The notes below the pieces were generated by a model. It did not search any database. It saw only the letters and a program-made list of their open reading frames with translations, and was not told the origin of the DNA. Shown one piece after another: positions 16,923 through 29,055 of a stretch of 64,000 nucleotides of DNA. The translations under genes and the position numbers were made by a program. Location of the stretch: positions 1-64,000 of the forward strand of contig NZ_FNCV01000007.1 of the NCBI RefSeq assembly GCF_900100455.1, written 5' to 3'. How positions within the stretch are numbered: the stretch's first letter is position 1; each line of letters starts with the position of its first letter. The stretch comes from Roseospirillum parvum. Lineage in GTDB: Bacteria; Pseudomonadota; Alphaproteobacteria; Rhodospirillales; Rhodospirillaceae.

Positions 16923-17642
16923 GTGCGCATCCTGATCGCCGACGATCATGAACTGTTCCGCGACGGGTTGCGTCTGGTCCTGGCCGGGCTCGAGGAGGAC
17001 CTGACCATCGTCGAGGCGGCCTCCTACGAGGAAGCCCTGGACCAGATCGGGCAGGGGCCGCCGCTGGACCTCGTGCTGCTCGACCTGATCATGCCCGACA
17101 TGCACTGGTCGGAAGGCTTGGCGGCGCTGAAGGCGCGGCTGGGCGAGGTGCCGGTGGTCATCCTCTCGGCCTCGGAGGACCGCAACCTGGTGGTCGAGAC
17201 GGTGCAGCAGGGCGCCGCCGGCTTCATTCCCAAGACCAGCAGTTCGAAGGTGATGATCGGCGCCCTCAAGCTGGTCATCTCGGGCGGCATCTACCTGCCC
17301 CCGGCCCTGGTCGGCGACCCGCCGCCGGTGCCCACGCCCGGCGGCACCGCCCCGCCCGCCAACCGAATGCCCGAGGCTGCCCCCGCCGCCCCGCCGCGCC
17401 CGGTGATCCCCGAGCCGCCGGCCGAGGACAGCGTGCCAGCCCACCTGACGCCGCGCCAACGCCAGGTGCTGGCGCTGCTCGGCCAAGGCAAGTCGAACAA
17501 GGAGATCGCCCGCGCCCTCAACCTCTCCGAGGGCACGGTGAAGCTGCACGTCACCGCCATCCTGAAGGCGCTCAAGGTCTCCAACCGCACCGGCGCGGTG
17601 GTCGCCGCGGCCCGCCTGGGCCTCGGCGAGGCGTCGCCGTAA
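16923..17642 (+). CDS. NarL/FixJ-family response regulator
   Basis: A receiver domain with phosphoacceptor Asp54 (LVLLDLIMPD) and acidic pair ADDH at 6-9. A Pro/Ala-rich linker of about 45 residues and a LuxR-type helix-turn-helix follow (LTPRQRQVLALLGQGKSNKE, then AIARALNLSEGTVKLHVTAIL). 239 residues from GTG 16923, preceded by AGGGGG; the frame extends upstream without homology. No cognate kinase gene is adjacent. The divergent neighbour is the rsb-mla operon, which it might regulate (inference). Confidence 0.92.
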   Translation: MRILIADDHELFRDGLRLVLAGLEEDLTIVEAASYEEALDQIGQGPPLDLVLLDLIMPDMHWSEGLAALKARLGEVPVVILSASEDRNLVVETVQQGAAGFIPKTSSSKVMIGALKLVISGGIYLPPALVGDPPPVPTPGGTAPPANRMPEAAPAAPPRPVIPEPPAEDSVPAHLTPRQRQVLALLGQGKSNKEIARALNLSEGTVKLHVTAILKALKVSNRTGAVVAAARLGLGEASP

Positions 17643-17657
17643 GGACCCCACCGCCCC

Positions 17658-18518
17658 GTGGCCGCCGATCCCCCTCCCCCACCCGACGACACCCCCGACA
17701 GCAGGCCAGCGACCGACAACGGCCCGCCGCTCAATCCCTGCGTCCGCGCCCTGCGCGAGGCCATGCGCCTGTATGCCGAGGCGGTGCTCGACCGGGCCCG
17801 GGCCATGCCCGATGGCCGGGTCGGCGCGGTCGACCTGTTGGCCATCCAGGCCTACCTGATGCGCCGCGACAGCAACGTCGAGGCCTACCTGGACAGCCTG
17901 ATGGTGGAATGCCGGGAATGGCAGCGCGCGGCGCTGATGAACGAGCTCAGGGGCGATACCTTCCACCGCCTGCTGGTCGGCCTGTTCGAGGACCGCCTGA
18001 CGCCGCGCGGCGAGTTGGGCCGCGACGACCCGGAACGCCTGCCGCGCCAGGCCCTGCCGGCCTTCTTCCAGTGGGCCCACGGGGTGCTGGGGGCCGAGTT
18101 CGTGACCCGGCAGGAGCGCGCCTGCGAACGCGCCAAGGGCCGGCTGATCGAGCAGGCCGGCATGGCCTTCGACTGGGCCGACCTCGAACGCCAGCCCGAG
18201 GTGGTGACCATCCTCCAGGAAACCGCCTACCGCCTGATCACCCACTTCGGGCGCAACTTCCGGGGCAAGGTGGCCACCTTCATCACCAAGATGAACTACA
18301 ACCTGACGGAAACCGACCGCAGCTTCGGCCTGGGGCGCGGCTACCTGATCAACGAGCGGCGCACCCGCCTTCTGCTGTCGGCCCTGATCCGCCCCATCGA
18401 CCCGGAAGCCATGGGCCCCGAGGCGCGCCAGACGCTGGCCCGCAACCTGGGCGAAGGCAAGCTTGCGATCATCCAGCGCCTGAAGGCCGAGGTGGCCAGC
18501 CTCGACGGCGGCGGCTGA
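17658..18518 (+). CDS. conserved protein of unknown function
   Basis: 286 residues from a GTG 15 bases after the response regulator stop, so probably cotranscribed with it. After a Pro/Asp-rich leader of about 25 residues it is predicted to be mainly helical and soluble, rich in Arg and Glu. It has neither signal peptide nor membrane segment. Notable phrases are AIQAYLMRRDSNVEAYLDSL, FFQWAHGVLGAEFVTRQERA and NFRGKVATFITKMNYNLTET. I recognise no domain and propose no function beyond a link to the regulator. Confidence 0.7.
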   Translation: MAADPPPPPDDTPDSRPATDNGPPLNPCVRALREAMRLYAEAVLDRARAMPDGRVGAVDLLAIQAYLMRRDSNVEAYLDSLMVECREWQRAALMNELRGDTFHRLLVGLFEDRLTPRGELGRDDPERLPRQALPAFFQWAHGVLGAEFVTRQERACERAKGRLIEQAGMAFDWADLERQPEVVTILQETAYRLITHFGRNFRGKVATFITKMNYNLTETDRSFGLGRGYLINERRTRLLLSALIRPIDPEAMGPEARQTLARNLGEGKLAIIQRLKAEVASLDGGG

Positions 18519-18632
18519 GCGGCGCGTCCACCGCTCTCTCTATCGCAGCCCCCTTTGCAGCCTGGGGCCCGGTGCGCTACAAGCACCCCATCCAGACAAC
18601 CCGTCCCGACGCTTTGCCACGAGGAGCCATCC

Positions 18633-20315
<1,683 letters not shown>

Positions 20316-20335
20316 CCCGGCAGGCGGCGCACCAA

Positions 20336-20464
20336 GCGCCGCCCACGCCTGGATCGGCGCGCCGAGCGCCGCCCACGCCTGGGTCGGCGCGCCGTGCGCC
20401 GCCCACGCCTGGGTCGGCGCGCCGTGCGCCGCCCACGCCTGGGTCGGCGCGCCGTGCGCCGCCC
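20336..20464. repeat. four 30-bp tandem repeats
   Basis: Units at 20336-20365, 20366-20395, 20396-20425 and 20426-20455, plus nine bases of a fifth. Each unit begins GCGCCGCCCACGCCTGG and ends TCGGCGCGCC-G-A/T. The last three are identical apart from the junction base. It lies between the convergent ettA and trmJ genes, just left of a terminator hairpin. There are no spacers, so this is not CRISPR. Confidence 0.95.
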
Positions 20465-20467
20465 GGG

Positions 20468-20499
20468 ATCGGCCCCGACTGGCCAGGGTCGGGGCCGAT
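20468..20499. terminator. hairpin terminator between convergent genes
   Basis: A perfect 12-bp stem (ATCGGCCCCGAC at 20468-20479, complement 20488-20499) with an 8-base loop, placed between the ends of ettA and trmJ. There is only a weak T run (ATTA) on the right, so termination strength is uncertain. Confidence 0.7.
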
Positions 20500-20504
20500 T
20501 ACGG

Positions 20505-21263
20505 TCACCTGCGGCCGTGGCGCAGTTCCTTGACGATGCCGTGCAGGGTGCGCACTTCCTGCACGCTCAGCCCGGCGCGCTGGAAGATGTTGCGGATGTT
20601 GCGCTTCATGCCCGGCCTCTTCTCTTCCGAGCGCAGGAACCCGCAGTCTTCCAACTCCCGGAACAGGTGGTGGTGCAGGTTGTCCAGGTCGGCCTGGGTG
20701 GCCGGCGGGCTGTCGGAGGCCGGCGGCGCCATGTCGAACGGCCCGCCGTGGGCCTGGAACCACTCATAGCCGACCAGCAGCACCGCCTGGGCCAGATTGA
20801 GCGAGCGGTAGGCGGGGTTGAGCGGCACCTCGATGATGGCATCGGCCAGCGCCACGTCGTCGTTGCCCAGGCCGGCCCGCTCCGGCCCGAACAGCACCCC
20901 GGCGCGATGCCCGGCGGCGATCACCCCGCCCAGCGTCTGGGCCGCCTGGCGCGGCGTGGTCAGGGGCTTGACCATGTCCCGACGCCGCGCCGTGGTGGCC
21001 AGCACACGGTGCAGATCGGCCACGGCGGCGGCGGTGGTCGGATAGGCGCGGGCGGCGCGCAGCACGGCGTCGGCGCCACTGGCGGCGGCCACCGCCTTGT
21101 CGCCCAGCCAGTCCTCGCGCGGCTCGACCAGCCTCAGGTCGCCCAGGCCGCAGTTGTGCATGGCCCGCGCCGTGGTGCCCACGTTCTCGGCCAGTTGCGG
21201 CTGGACCAGGATGACGGCGGGCGCCGGCATCGGTTCGGGCTCGGCCGGCGTCTCAGGCGCCAT
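20505..21263 (-). CDS. trmJ: tRNA (Cm32/Um32) 2'-O-methyltransferase TrmJ-like
   Basis: SPOUT/SpoU-class ribose methyltransferase acting on tRNA position 32. It carries the three SpoU motifs: VQPQLAENVGTTARAMHNCG, LFGPERAGLGNDD and LNPAYRSLNLAQAVLLVGYE. A C-terminal helical extension is typical of TrmJ (EKRPGMKRNIRNIFQRAGLS). The start is set at ATG 21263, which overlaps the upstream gene by 11 bases. A start at 21314 would add only a Pro/Arg stretch read from the upstream gene's proline repeats. Confidence 0.92.
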   Translation of the reverse strand: MAPETPAEPEPMPAPAVILVQPQLAENVGTTARAMHNCGLGDLRLVEPREDWLGDKAVAAASGADAVLRAARAYPTTAAAVADLHRVLATTARRRDMVKPLTTPRQAAQTLGGVIAAGHRAGVLFGPERAGLGNDDVALADAIIEVPLNPAYRSLNLAQAVLLVGYEWFQAHGGPFDMAPPASDSPPATQADLDNLHHHLFRELEDCGFLRSEEKRPGMKRNIRNIFQRAGLSVQEVRTLHGIVKELRHGRR

Positions 21264-22227
21264 CGGCGGTCGGCTCGGCGGGCGGGGTGGCGGGTGGAGC
21301 GGCGGGCGGGGCAATCACCGGGTCGGCGGGCGGGGTGGTGGGTGGAGTGGCGGGCGGGGCAAGCACCGGGCGGTCGCCCGGGCGGTCGCTGTCGGGAATG
21401 TCGAGGCGCTCCAGCAGGCGGCGCGCCTGTTCCAGGGCCGGTTCGCGGGCCATGCCGGGGCTGAAGGTCGGGCCGTAGACCATGCCCACGGCGAGGCGGC
21501 CGACCGGCGACAGTTCCACGCCGCCCTCGGGCAGCGGCTGGAAGGCCTCGAAGAAGGTGTCGTCGTCGACGTTCAGGCCCAGCGCGAACGACACCTTGTG
21601 CAACAGGCAGCGGTTCATGCGCCCGTCGTTCAGACCATCGCGCACGAACACCGTGGCCGAGGTGAGGAGCCCCGCCTCGGCTCCCAGGACGAGGCAGGGA
21701 TAGCGGGCGCTGGCCAGTTGGCGCGCCGTGTCACCGCCGTAGCCCTGGGCGGCGATGAAGGCTTCCAGTTCCCCGGCCGGCACCGAGATGACGCTAAGAT
21801 TGCCCCCCGCCAGGGCCTCGGCGCGGGCCTCGGGATCGGGGTCGAAGGGCAGGCTGGTGCTCACCGCCACGTCCAGGCTGTCGAGCGCGTCGAGGGCCTG
21901 GACCAGGCTTTCCACCTGACCGCGCATCACCGCGTGGCGCGGCCCCATGACGACGATGCGCACCGGCTCTTCCCAGCGCCTCAGGATGGGTCCGTCGCCG
22001 TCCGGCCCGTCCACCCCGAAGCCGGAGAAGGCCAGCTTGTCGAACAGCTCGCTCACCCGATCCACGGTCGGGCGCTTGCGCGCCTCGGGATCGGAAACGA
22101 CCAGACCGATGCCCATCGCCACCACCAGCAGGACGATGGAAAAGACAATCACCCGGATGATCACCAGGGCGGGATGGCGGGCCCCCTTGCCGGGCTGACC
22201 ATCGGGGGGAACGGGCGCGTCACTCAC
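21253..22227 (-). CDS. membrane-anchored DUF2927-like protein
   Basis: 324 residues with one N-terminal TM helix at about 22-44 and a periplasmic domain. The order of segments (RRWEEPVRIVVMG, then ARYPCLVLG, a second Cys in MNRCLLHKVSFALGL, and LAVGMVYGP-F-PGM) agrees with my memory of DUF2927, an alphaproteobacterial periplasmic family of unknown function, possibly metalloprotease-like. The C terminus is a 35-residue Pro/Ala tail of TPP-type repeats (PPATPPTTPPADP). It starts inside the last codons of cimA (4-base overlap), so cimA, this gene and trmJ form one operon. Confidence 0.75.
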   Translation of the reverse strand: MSDAPVPPDGQPGKGARHPALVIIRVIVFSIVLLVVAMGIGLVVSDPEARKRPTVDRVSELFDKLAFSGFGVDGPDGDGPILRRWEEPVRIVVMGPRHAVMRGQVESLVQALDALDSLDVAVSTSLPFDPDPEARAEALAGGNLSVISVPAGELEAFIAAQGYGGDTARQLASARYPCLVLGAEAGLLTSATVFVRDGLNDGRMNRCLLHKVSFALGLNVDDDTFFEAFQPLPEGGVELSPVGRLAVGMVYGPTFSPGMAREPALEQARRLLERLDIPDSDRPGDRPVLAPPATPPTTPPADPVIAPPAAPPATPPAEPTADGA

Positions 22228-23822
22228 TCTCCGGTTTCTCCGTCACGCATCAGCTTGAAAATCACCGAATCGCGCAGGGCGATGTAAGAGGCATCGATGA
22301 CGTTGGACGACACCCCGACGGTGGTCCAGCGGCCGCCCCGGTCGTCGGCGCTTTCGATCAGCACCCGGGTGACGGCGTTGGTCGCCGCGTCCGGGTTGAG
22401 GATGCGCACCTTGTAGTCGACCAGCTTGAGGCCGGCGATGGTGGGATAGACCGGAATGAGGATCTTCCGCAAGGCGGTGTCCAGCGCGCTGACCGGGCCA
22501 TTGCCCTCGGCCACGGTCATCGTCTGCTGGCCGTGGATGGTCGCCTTGACGGTGGCCTCCGACAGGGTGATCAGCTCGCCCTTGGCGTTCCAGCGCCGCT
22601 CGTCGATGACCCGGAAGGAATTGAGCGAGAAGAACACCGGCACCTCGTCCAGCACCTCGCGGGCCAAAAGCTCGAAGCTGGCCTCGGCGCCGTCGTAGGC
22701 ATAGCCGTTGAACTCGCGCAGCTTCACCTCTTCCAGCAGGTGGGCGATCTTGGGGTTGTCGGGCTCCACCTCGATGCCGATCTCGCGGAAGCGCGACAGC
22801 ACGTTGGAACGCCCCGACTGGTCGCTGACCAGGATCTGCCGGCGGTTGCCGACCAGATCGGGGATGATGTGCTCGTAGCAGCGCGGGTCCTTCTCCACCG
22901 CCGAGACGTGCAGGCCGCCCTTGTGGGCGAAGGCCGATTCGCCGACGTAGGCGGCGTGGCGGTTGGGGGCCCGGTTCAGGCGCTCGTCGAACTTGCGCGA
23001 GACCTGGGTCAGGCGGGCCAGATCGGGCCCGGCGAGGCCCGTCTCGAAGCCCATTTTCAGCATCAGGCTGGGGATGATGGCGATCAGGTCGGCGTTGCCG
23101 CAGCGCTCGCCCAGGCCGTTCACCGTGCCCTGGACCTGACGCGCCCCGGCGCGCACCGCGGCCAGGCTGGAGGCGACCGCGGTGGCGGTGTCGTTGTGGC
23201 AGTGGATGCCCACCCTGTCGCCGGGCAGGCGGGCGGTCACCTCGCCGACCATGCGTTCCACCTCCTCGGGCAGGGTGCCGCCGTTGGTGTCGCACAGCAC
23301 CACCCAGCGCGCCCCGGCCTCGAGCGCCGCCTCCAGGCACGACAGGGCATAGGCCGCATTGTCGCGGTAGCCGTCGAAGAAATGCTCGGCGTCGAACATC
23401 ACCTCGCCGGCCCGGGTGGTGGCGTGGGCGACGCTGTCGGCGACCATGCGCCGGTTCTCGTCCGGGTCGATGCCCAGGGCCACCTTGCACTGGAAGTCCC
23501 AGGTCTTGCCGACCAGGGTGACCACCGGCGCCCCCACCCCGAGCACCGCCGACAGCCCGGGATCGTTGGCGGCGCTGCGGCCGGCCCGGCGGGTCATGCC
23601 GAAGGCGGCGAGGCGGGCCCGGGAGAGGTCCGGCAGGGCGGCGAAGAAGGCGTCGTCGGTCGGGTTGGCGCCCGGCCAGCCGCCCTCGATGTAGTCGATG
23701 CCGAGGGCGTCCAGCTCGCGGGCGATGGCCGCCTTGTCGGCGGCCGAGAAATCGACGCCCATGGTCTGGGCGCCGTCGCGCAGGGTGGTGTCGTACAGGT
23801 AGACGCGGTCGCTTTGGCTCAT
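22224..23822 (-). CDS. cimA: (R)-citramalate synthase
   Basis: Condenses pyruvate and acetyl-CoA to citramalate, giving a threonine-independent route to isoleucine. The 532 residues hold the HMGL-like TIM barrel (LYDTTLRDGAQTMGVDFS at the N terminus and GIHCHNDTATAVA for metal binding). A LeuA dimer-type regulatory domain follows at the C terminus. The two-domain length and the phrase DTTLRDGAQ rather than EGEQ argue for citramalate over 2-isopropylmalate synthase. Start ATG 23822. Confidence 0.92.
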   Translation of the reverse strand: MSQSDRVYLYDTTLRDGAQTMGVDFSAADKAAIARELDALGIDYIEGGWPGANPTDDAFFAALPDLSRARLAAFGMTRRAGRSAANDPGLSAVLGVGAPVVTLVGKTWDFQCKVALGIDPDENRRMVADSVAHATTRAGEVMFDAEHFFDGYRDNAAYALSCLEAALEAGARWVVLCDTNGGTLPEEVERMVGEVTARLPGDRVGIHCHNDTATAVASSLAAVRAGARQVQGTVNGLGERCGNADLIAIIPSLMLKMGFETGLAGPDLARLTQVSRKFDERLNRAPNRHAAYVGESAFAHKGGLHVSAVEKDPRCYEHIIPDLVGNRRQILVSDQSGRSNVLSRFREIGIEVEPDNPKIAHLLEEVKLREFNGYAYDGAEASFELLAREVLDEVPVFFSLNSFRVIDERRWNAKGELITLSEATVKATIHGQQTMTVAEGNGPVSALDTALRKILIPVYPTIAGLKLVDYKVRILNPDAATNAVTRVLIESADDRGGRWTTVGVSSNVIDASYIALRDSVIFKLMRDGETGE

Positions 23823-23930
23823 GGTGGCTCGGGCTTGCCCTGTTCTTGTATCGGGTTCCGGTATCGGAACAAGGGGCGGAGGATGCCCCAGGCCACGGCC
23901 GATCACAAGAGGGGCGGCGCGGCGGCGTGG

Positions 23931-26900
23931 TCAGCCGCCGTTGGCCCGGGCGACGAAAGCGGCGAAGGTGTCGCGGTCCAGCGGCCGGGCATAGTGGAAG
24001 CCCTGCCCCAGCAGCACCCCGTTGCCGACCAGAAAGCGCACCTGATCCTCGCTTTCCACCCCTTCGGCGATCAGCTTCAGGCCCAGGCTGGTGCCCATGG
24101 CGATGATCGCCTTGGTGATCGCCATGTCGTCGCTGTTGGCCGGGATGTCGCGCACGAAGCTCTGGTCGATCTTCAGGTAGTCGATGGGAAAGCGCTTGAG
24201 ATAGCTGAGCGACGAATAGCCGGTGCCGAAATCGTCGATGGACAGCCTGAGGCCCAGTTGCTTCAGGGCGCTCAAGGCGGCAACCGCCGTCTCGGCGTCC
24301 TCGACCAGCATGCTTTCGGTCAACTCCAGCTCCAACTGGTCCGAGCGCACCCCGTAGGTCTCCAGGATGGCGGCGATCTCGCCCGGCAGGTCCTGGCGTC
24401 GGAACTGGCGCGGCGACAGGTTGACGGCGATCGGCACCAGCTCGCTGCCCGCCTTTTCCAGGGTTTGGATGTCGGCGCAGGCGCGGCGGATGACCCAGTC
24501 GCCGATGGTGCCGATCAGGCCACAGGCCTCGGCGATGGGCACGAACTCGGCCGGCGAGACGGCGCCATGGTGCGGCGAGGTCCAGCGCAGCAGGGCCTCG
24601 GCACCGACCACCCGGCCCCGGGTCAGGTCCATCTTGGGCTGGTAGAGCAGGTGCAGCTCATCGCGTTCGATGGCCCGGCGCAGGCCGTTTTCCAGCTCCA
24701 GGCGGCGGGCCAACCCTTCCGACAGGACCCCGGTGTAGGCCTGCACCGTGTTGCGCCCCCCCAGCTTGGCGTGGTTGACCGCCGTGTCGACGTGGCGCAT
24801 CAGGGTGGTGCCATCCTCGCCGCCGTCGGGGTAGACGATCACCCCCAGCGAGCCCGTGGTGAAGATTTCCCGCCCGTCGATGGTCATCGGCTCGGCCAGC
24901 CGTTCGAGCAGGCGGGCGGCCATCTGGTTGGCCTGGTCCTGATCGTCCACCGGATCGAGGATGACGGTGAACTCGTCGCCCGAATGCCGGGCCGCGAAAT
25001 CACCCGGACGCAGGAAGGCCTCCAGCCGCCGCCCCACCACCTGCAACACCCGATCCCCCATCAGATGGCCCATGGTGTCGTTGATGGTCTTGAACTGGTC
25101 GAGATCGATCAGCAGCACCGCCAACCGACGCTCCAGGGCCCCGGCGCGGGCCAGGGCACGGTCCAGATGGTCGGCGAACAGGCTGCGGTTGGGCAGGCCG
25201 GTCAACGGGTCGCGGGTGGCCAGATAGCGCAGGCGTTCCTCGACCTGGTGGCGCTCCGTGACGTCGCGGATGACGGCGATGAACAGGGTGCGGGCCTGCA
25301 GCCGCATGACGCTGACCGTCACCTCCAGCGGCACCTCCGAGCCGTCCATCCGGCGCCCCTTGACCTCGCCGCCGCTGTCCAGGCCGCGCCCCTTCAGCTT
25401 CAGCGGGGCGCCGCCACGACTGATCCCCTCGGGCAGCAGCAGGGTGACATCGCGCCCGATGACCTGCTCGGCCGGGTAACCGAACAGCCGCTCGGCGGCC
25501 GGGTTGTAGGTCTCCACCACGCCCTGGTCGTCGTAGATGACAAGGCCATCGACCATCGCCTCCAGAATGCGGCTCAGGCGGGCCTCGCGCTGTTCCAGGG
25601 CGCGGGTGGTGCGCAGACGCTCGGTGACATCGCGGGCGACGATCATCACCGCCGGCGGATCGCCGGGCCGGGCCGGCCCGGTCGAATCGTCGAACGGCAT
25701 GGCAGCCAGTTCCACGTCCACCGTCTGGCCGGCGGCATTGACCAGCCGGGTGGCGCGGCGCCCGGCTCCCCCCTCGCCCTCGGCCAGCAGGGTCTGCCAG
25801 TTCTCCGCCGCCCAGACCTGGCACTCGCCGCCCAGGTAGGGGGTCAGCCGGCGGCCGACCAGAGTTTCGGCCGGCCACACGCCGAGCAGCGCCGCCCCGG
25901 CCGGGTTGATCATCTCGACCACGGCGCCACGGACCACGGCGATCAGGTCGGGGGCCAGATCGATCAGGTGGCGATAGCCCCCTTCCAGGCGCTGCATCTC
26001 CTCGAAGCGCCGCCGCTCCAGCATGTCGTCGACCACCGACTGAAGCTGCCCGGCGGCCTCGGCGATGTCGTTCACATAGGCCCCGTACTGGGGATGGTTC
26101 AGCGGCCCGAAGGCCTCCAGCCGGATCAGGTCGGTGAACCCGACGATGCTGTTCAGGGGCGTGCGCACATCGTGGCTGATCGCCGAGAGCACCTGACTCT
26201 TGGCGTTGTCGGCGGCCTCGGCGCGCTCCACGGCGGCGCGCAGTTCGGCCTCGCGCTGGCGGGCCTCGGTGATCTCGGCAACGGTCAGGATCAGGGCCAG
26301 GTTGCGCTCGGCCTGCAGGCGGTTGACGGCAATCCTGAACCAGCCCCCCTGCGGATGGGCGACCTCGGTGGCGCCGGGCTCGCCGCGCTCGGCGACCCGC
26401 TTCAAAAGGGCGGTCAGCCCGGGCGCCTGGGCCAGGAACGGGGCGGCGCGGTCGAGCCGCGCCCCGGTCAGGTTGCGGGCACTGTCGCCCAGGAAAGACT
26501 CGGCCCTGCGGTTGAGGATGCGCAGCCGCAGCTCGCGCCAGCCACCGTCGGCATCGCGCATAACCTCAAGGCCGATCACCGCCTGGCCGAGGCTGTCGAG
26601 CAGGGCGGTCAGGCGGCGCGCATCGACCGCCATCCAGTCCAGCGAGCGCTGCCGCTCGATGGCATAGGTCAGGGCCCGGGCCAGGGCCGGGGCGCGCACG
26701 TCGTCCTTGACCAGATAGTCCTGGGCCCCCAGGCGCAGGGCCTCCTGGGCCAGCCCCTGATCGGCGGTGGCGGTCAGCACCACCACCGGCAGACGGGGGG
26801 CCATGGCCTTCAGCCGGCGCAGGGTGTCCAGGCCGCCGCTGTCCTTCAACTCCAGGTCCAGCAGCGCCGCGTGGGGGCGATGGTGGCTCAGATGCTGGCG

Positions 26901-27068
26901 CGCCGCCTGCAGATCGGCCACCTGATCGACCGCGAAGCGGACAGCCGCGGGACCCTGCGAAACCTCGGCCAGAAGCACGGCCACGGCGCGGGCGAAGACG
27001 GGGTCGTCTTCAACCAGAAGAATCCGGGTGACCGATCCAACGACCGGCCGAATCTCGGCGAATGCCAC
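23931..27068 (-). CDS. hybrid REC-PAS-HisKA-PAS-PAS-GGDEF-EAL signalling protein
   Basis: About 1045 residues. In order: receiver (LLDLELKDSGG with the Asp), a PAS-like domain, a HisKA H-box (SAISHDVRTPLNSIVGF), two PAS domains with PAC ends, GGDEF (RHSGDEF) and EAL (GAEALLRW, then IDDFGTGYSSLSYLKRFP). It should make and/or degrade cyclic di-GMP. The GGDEF signature is SGDEF, which is often active; EAL and DDFGTGYSS look intact. No HATPase_c follows the HisKA. It is cytosolic with no TM. Start uncertain: GTG 27068 has GAAGG eight bases upstream, while GTG 27077 and TTG 27128 are alternatives. Confidence 0.9.
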   Translation of the reverse strand: MAFAEIRPVVGSVTRILLVEDDPVFARAVAVLLAEVSQGPAAVRFAVDQVADLQAARQHLSHHRPHAALLDLELKDSGGLDTLRRLKAMAPRLPVVVLTATADQGLAQEALRLGAQDYLVKDDVRAPALARALTYAIERQRSLDWMAVDARRLTALLDSLGQAVIGLEVMRDADGGWRELRLRILNRRAESFLGDSARNLTGARLDRAAPFLAQAPGLTALLKRVAERGEPGATEVAHPQGGWFRIAVNRLQAERNLALILTVAEITEARQREAELRAAVERAEAADNAKSQVLSAISHDVRTPLNSIVGFTDLIRLEAFGPLNHPQYGAYVNDIAEAAGQLQSVVDDMLERRRFEEMQRLEGGYRHLIDLAPDLIAVVRGAVVEMINPAGAALLGVWPAETLVGRRLTPYLGGECQVWAAENWQTLLAEGEGGAGRRATRLVNAAGQTVDVELAAMPFDDSTGPARPGDPPAVMIVARDVTERLRTTRALEQREARLSRILEAMVDGLVIYDDQGVVETYNPAAERLFGYPAEQVIGRDVTLLLPEGISRGGAPLKLKGRGLDSGGEVKGRRMDGSEVPLEVTVSVMRLQARTLFIAVIRDVTERHQVEERLRYLATRDPLTGLPNRSLFADHLDRALARAGALERRLAVLLIDLDQFKTINDTMGHLMGDRVLQVVGRRLEAFLRPGDFAARHSGDEFTVILDPVDDQDQANQMAARLLERLAEPMTIDGREIFTTGSLGVIVYPDGGEDGTTLMRHVDTAVNHAKLGGRNTVQAYTGVLSEGLARRLELENGLRRAIERDELHLLYQPKMDLTRGRVVGAEALLRWTSPHHGAVSPAEFVPIAEACGLIGTIGDWVIRRACADIQTLEKAGSELVPIAVNLSPRQFRRQDLPGEIAAILETYGVRSDQLELELTESMLVEDAETAVAALSALKQLGLRLSIDDFGTGYSSLSYLKRFPIDYLKIDQSFVRDIPANSDDMAITKAIIAMGTSLGLKLIAEGVESEDQVRFLVGNGVLLGQGFHYARPLDRDTFAAFVARANGG

Positions 27069-27299
27069 CAGGTCCACCTTCAGACAAGAACGCCCCCCAG
27101 CGTCCCAGCGGCCACATTCCGACCGCAAGAAATCAAGCCCAAGCCTTGGGCGGGCATTTTACCTTATGCCCACCAGGGATTTCAGGATAAATGCGGCGCC
27201 GACGCAAGGCCAATTTTCCCGCCCGGTCTGAACCAGACAGGCCCTGCCGTCAACCGCCATCACGCCCCCCTGTCGCACCAATCGGCACGCCCAAGCTCC

Positions 27300-28694
<1,395 letters not shown>

Positions 28695-28729
28695 CACCCC
28701 TCCAATACCCAAATCCTAAACGCCGCCGT

Positions 28730-29055
28730 TGTCCCCCCTCCCCACCCCCACGTCAAGACCCACCCCACCGGTTGAGCCCGTCGCACCACGTCAAAGGGGC
28801 GCCGCCCCTTTGAAATCCCCGCTGGGGAGGCCCGAGGCCTCCCCAGACCCCACCATGAATCAAAGCCGGGGAAGAGGGGGTGTCTGAGCGCGGGCGCTCA
28901 GACACCCCCTCTTCCCCGGCTTTAAGTCGCGGCGGGGGTCCGGGGGAGCCCCAGGCTCCCCCGGCGGGGGTTCCAAGGGGGCAGTGCCCCCTTGGCCTGG
29001 CGCAACAGGCTCAGCCGGCGAGGCGGGTTTTGGCCTGGTGGGGGGGGATGAGGGG
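28730..29055. repeat. giant composite palindrome, copy 1
   Basis: An imperfect inverted repeat centred near 28892/28893, between cysS and gltX. At the centre is a stem of about 26 bp (GCCGGGGAAGAGGGGG, then TGTCTGAGCGC and the mirror). Outward on each side come a hairpin of type B (GGGGAGGCC-CGA-GGCCTCCCC left, GGGGGAGCC-CCA-GGCTCCCCC right) and one of type C (AAAGGGGC-GCC-GCCCCTTT left, CAAGGGGGC-AGT-GCCCCCTTG right). The right arm runs into the gltX 3' end and the left arm contains a decayed mirror of the gltX tail including its stop (28773-28775). No gene is seen in the gap. Confidence 0.92.

Noticed and set aside
20336-20464. CRISPR array
   Set aside because: The 30-bp units are contiguous with no spacers, and no cas genes are near.
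28860-28920. Ordinary rho-independent terminator
   Set aside because: The 26-bp stem has no T tract and is only the centre of a 300-base mirrored structure; it also lies upstream of cysS, not after a gene that needs stopping on that side.
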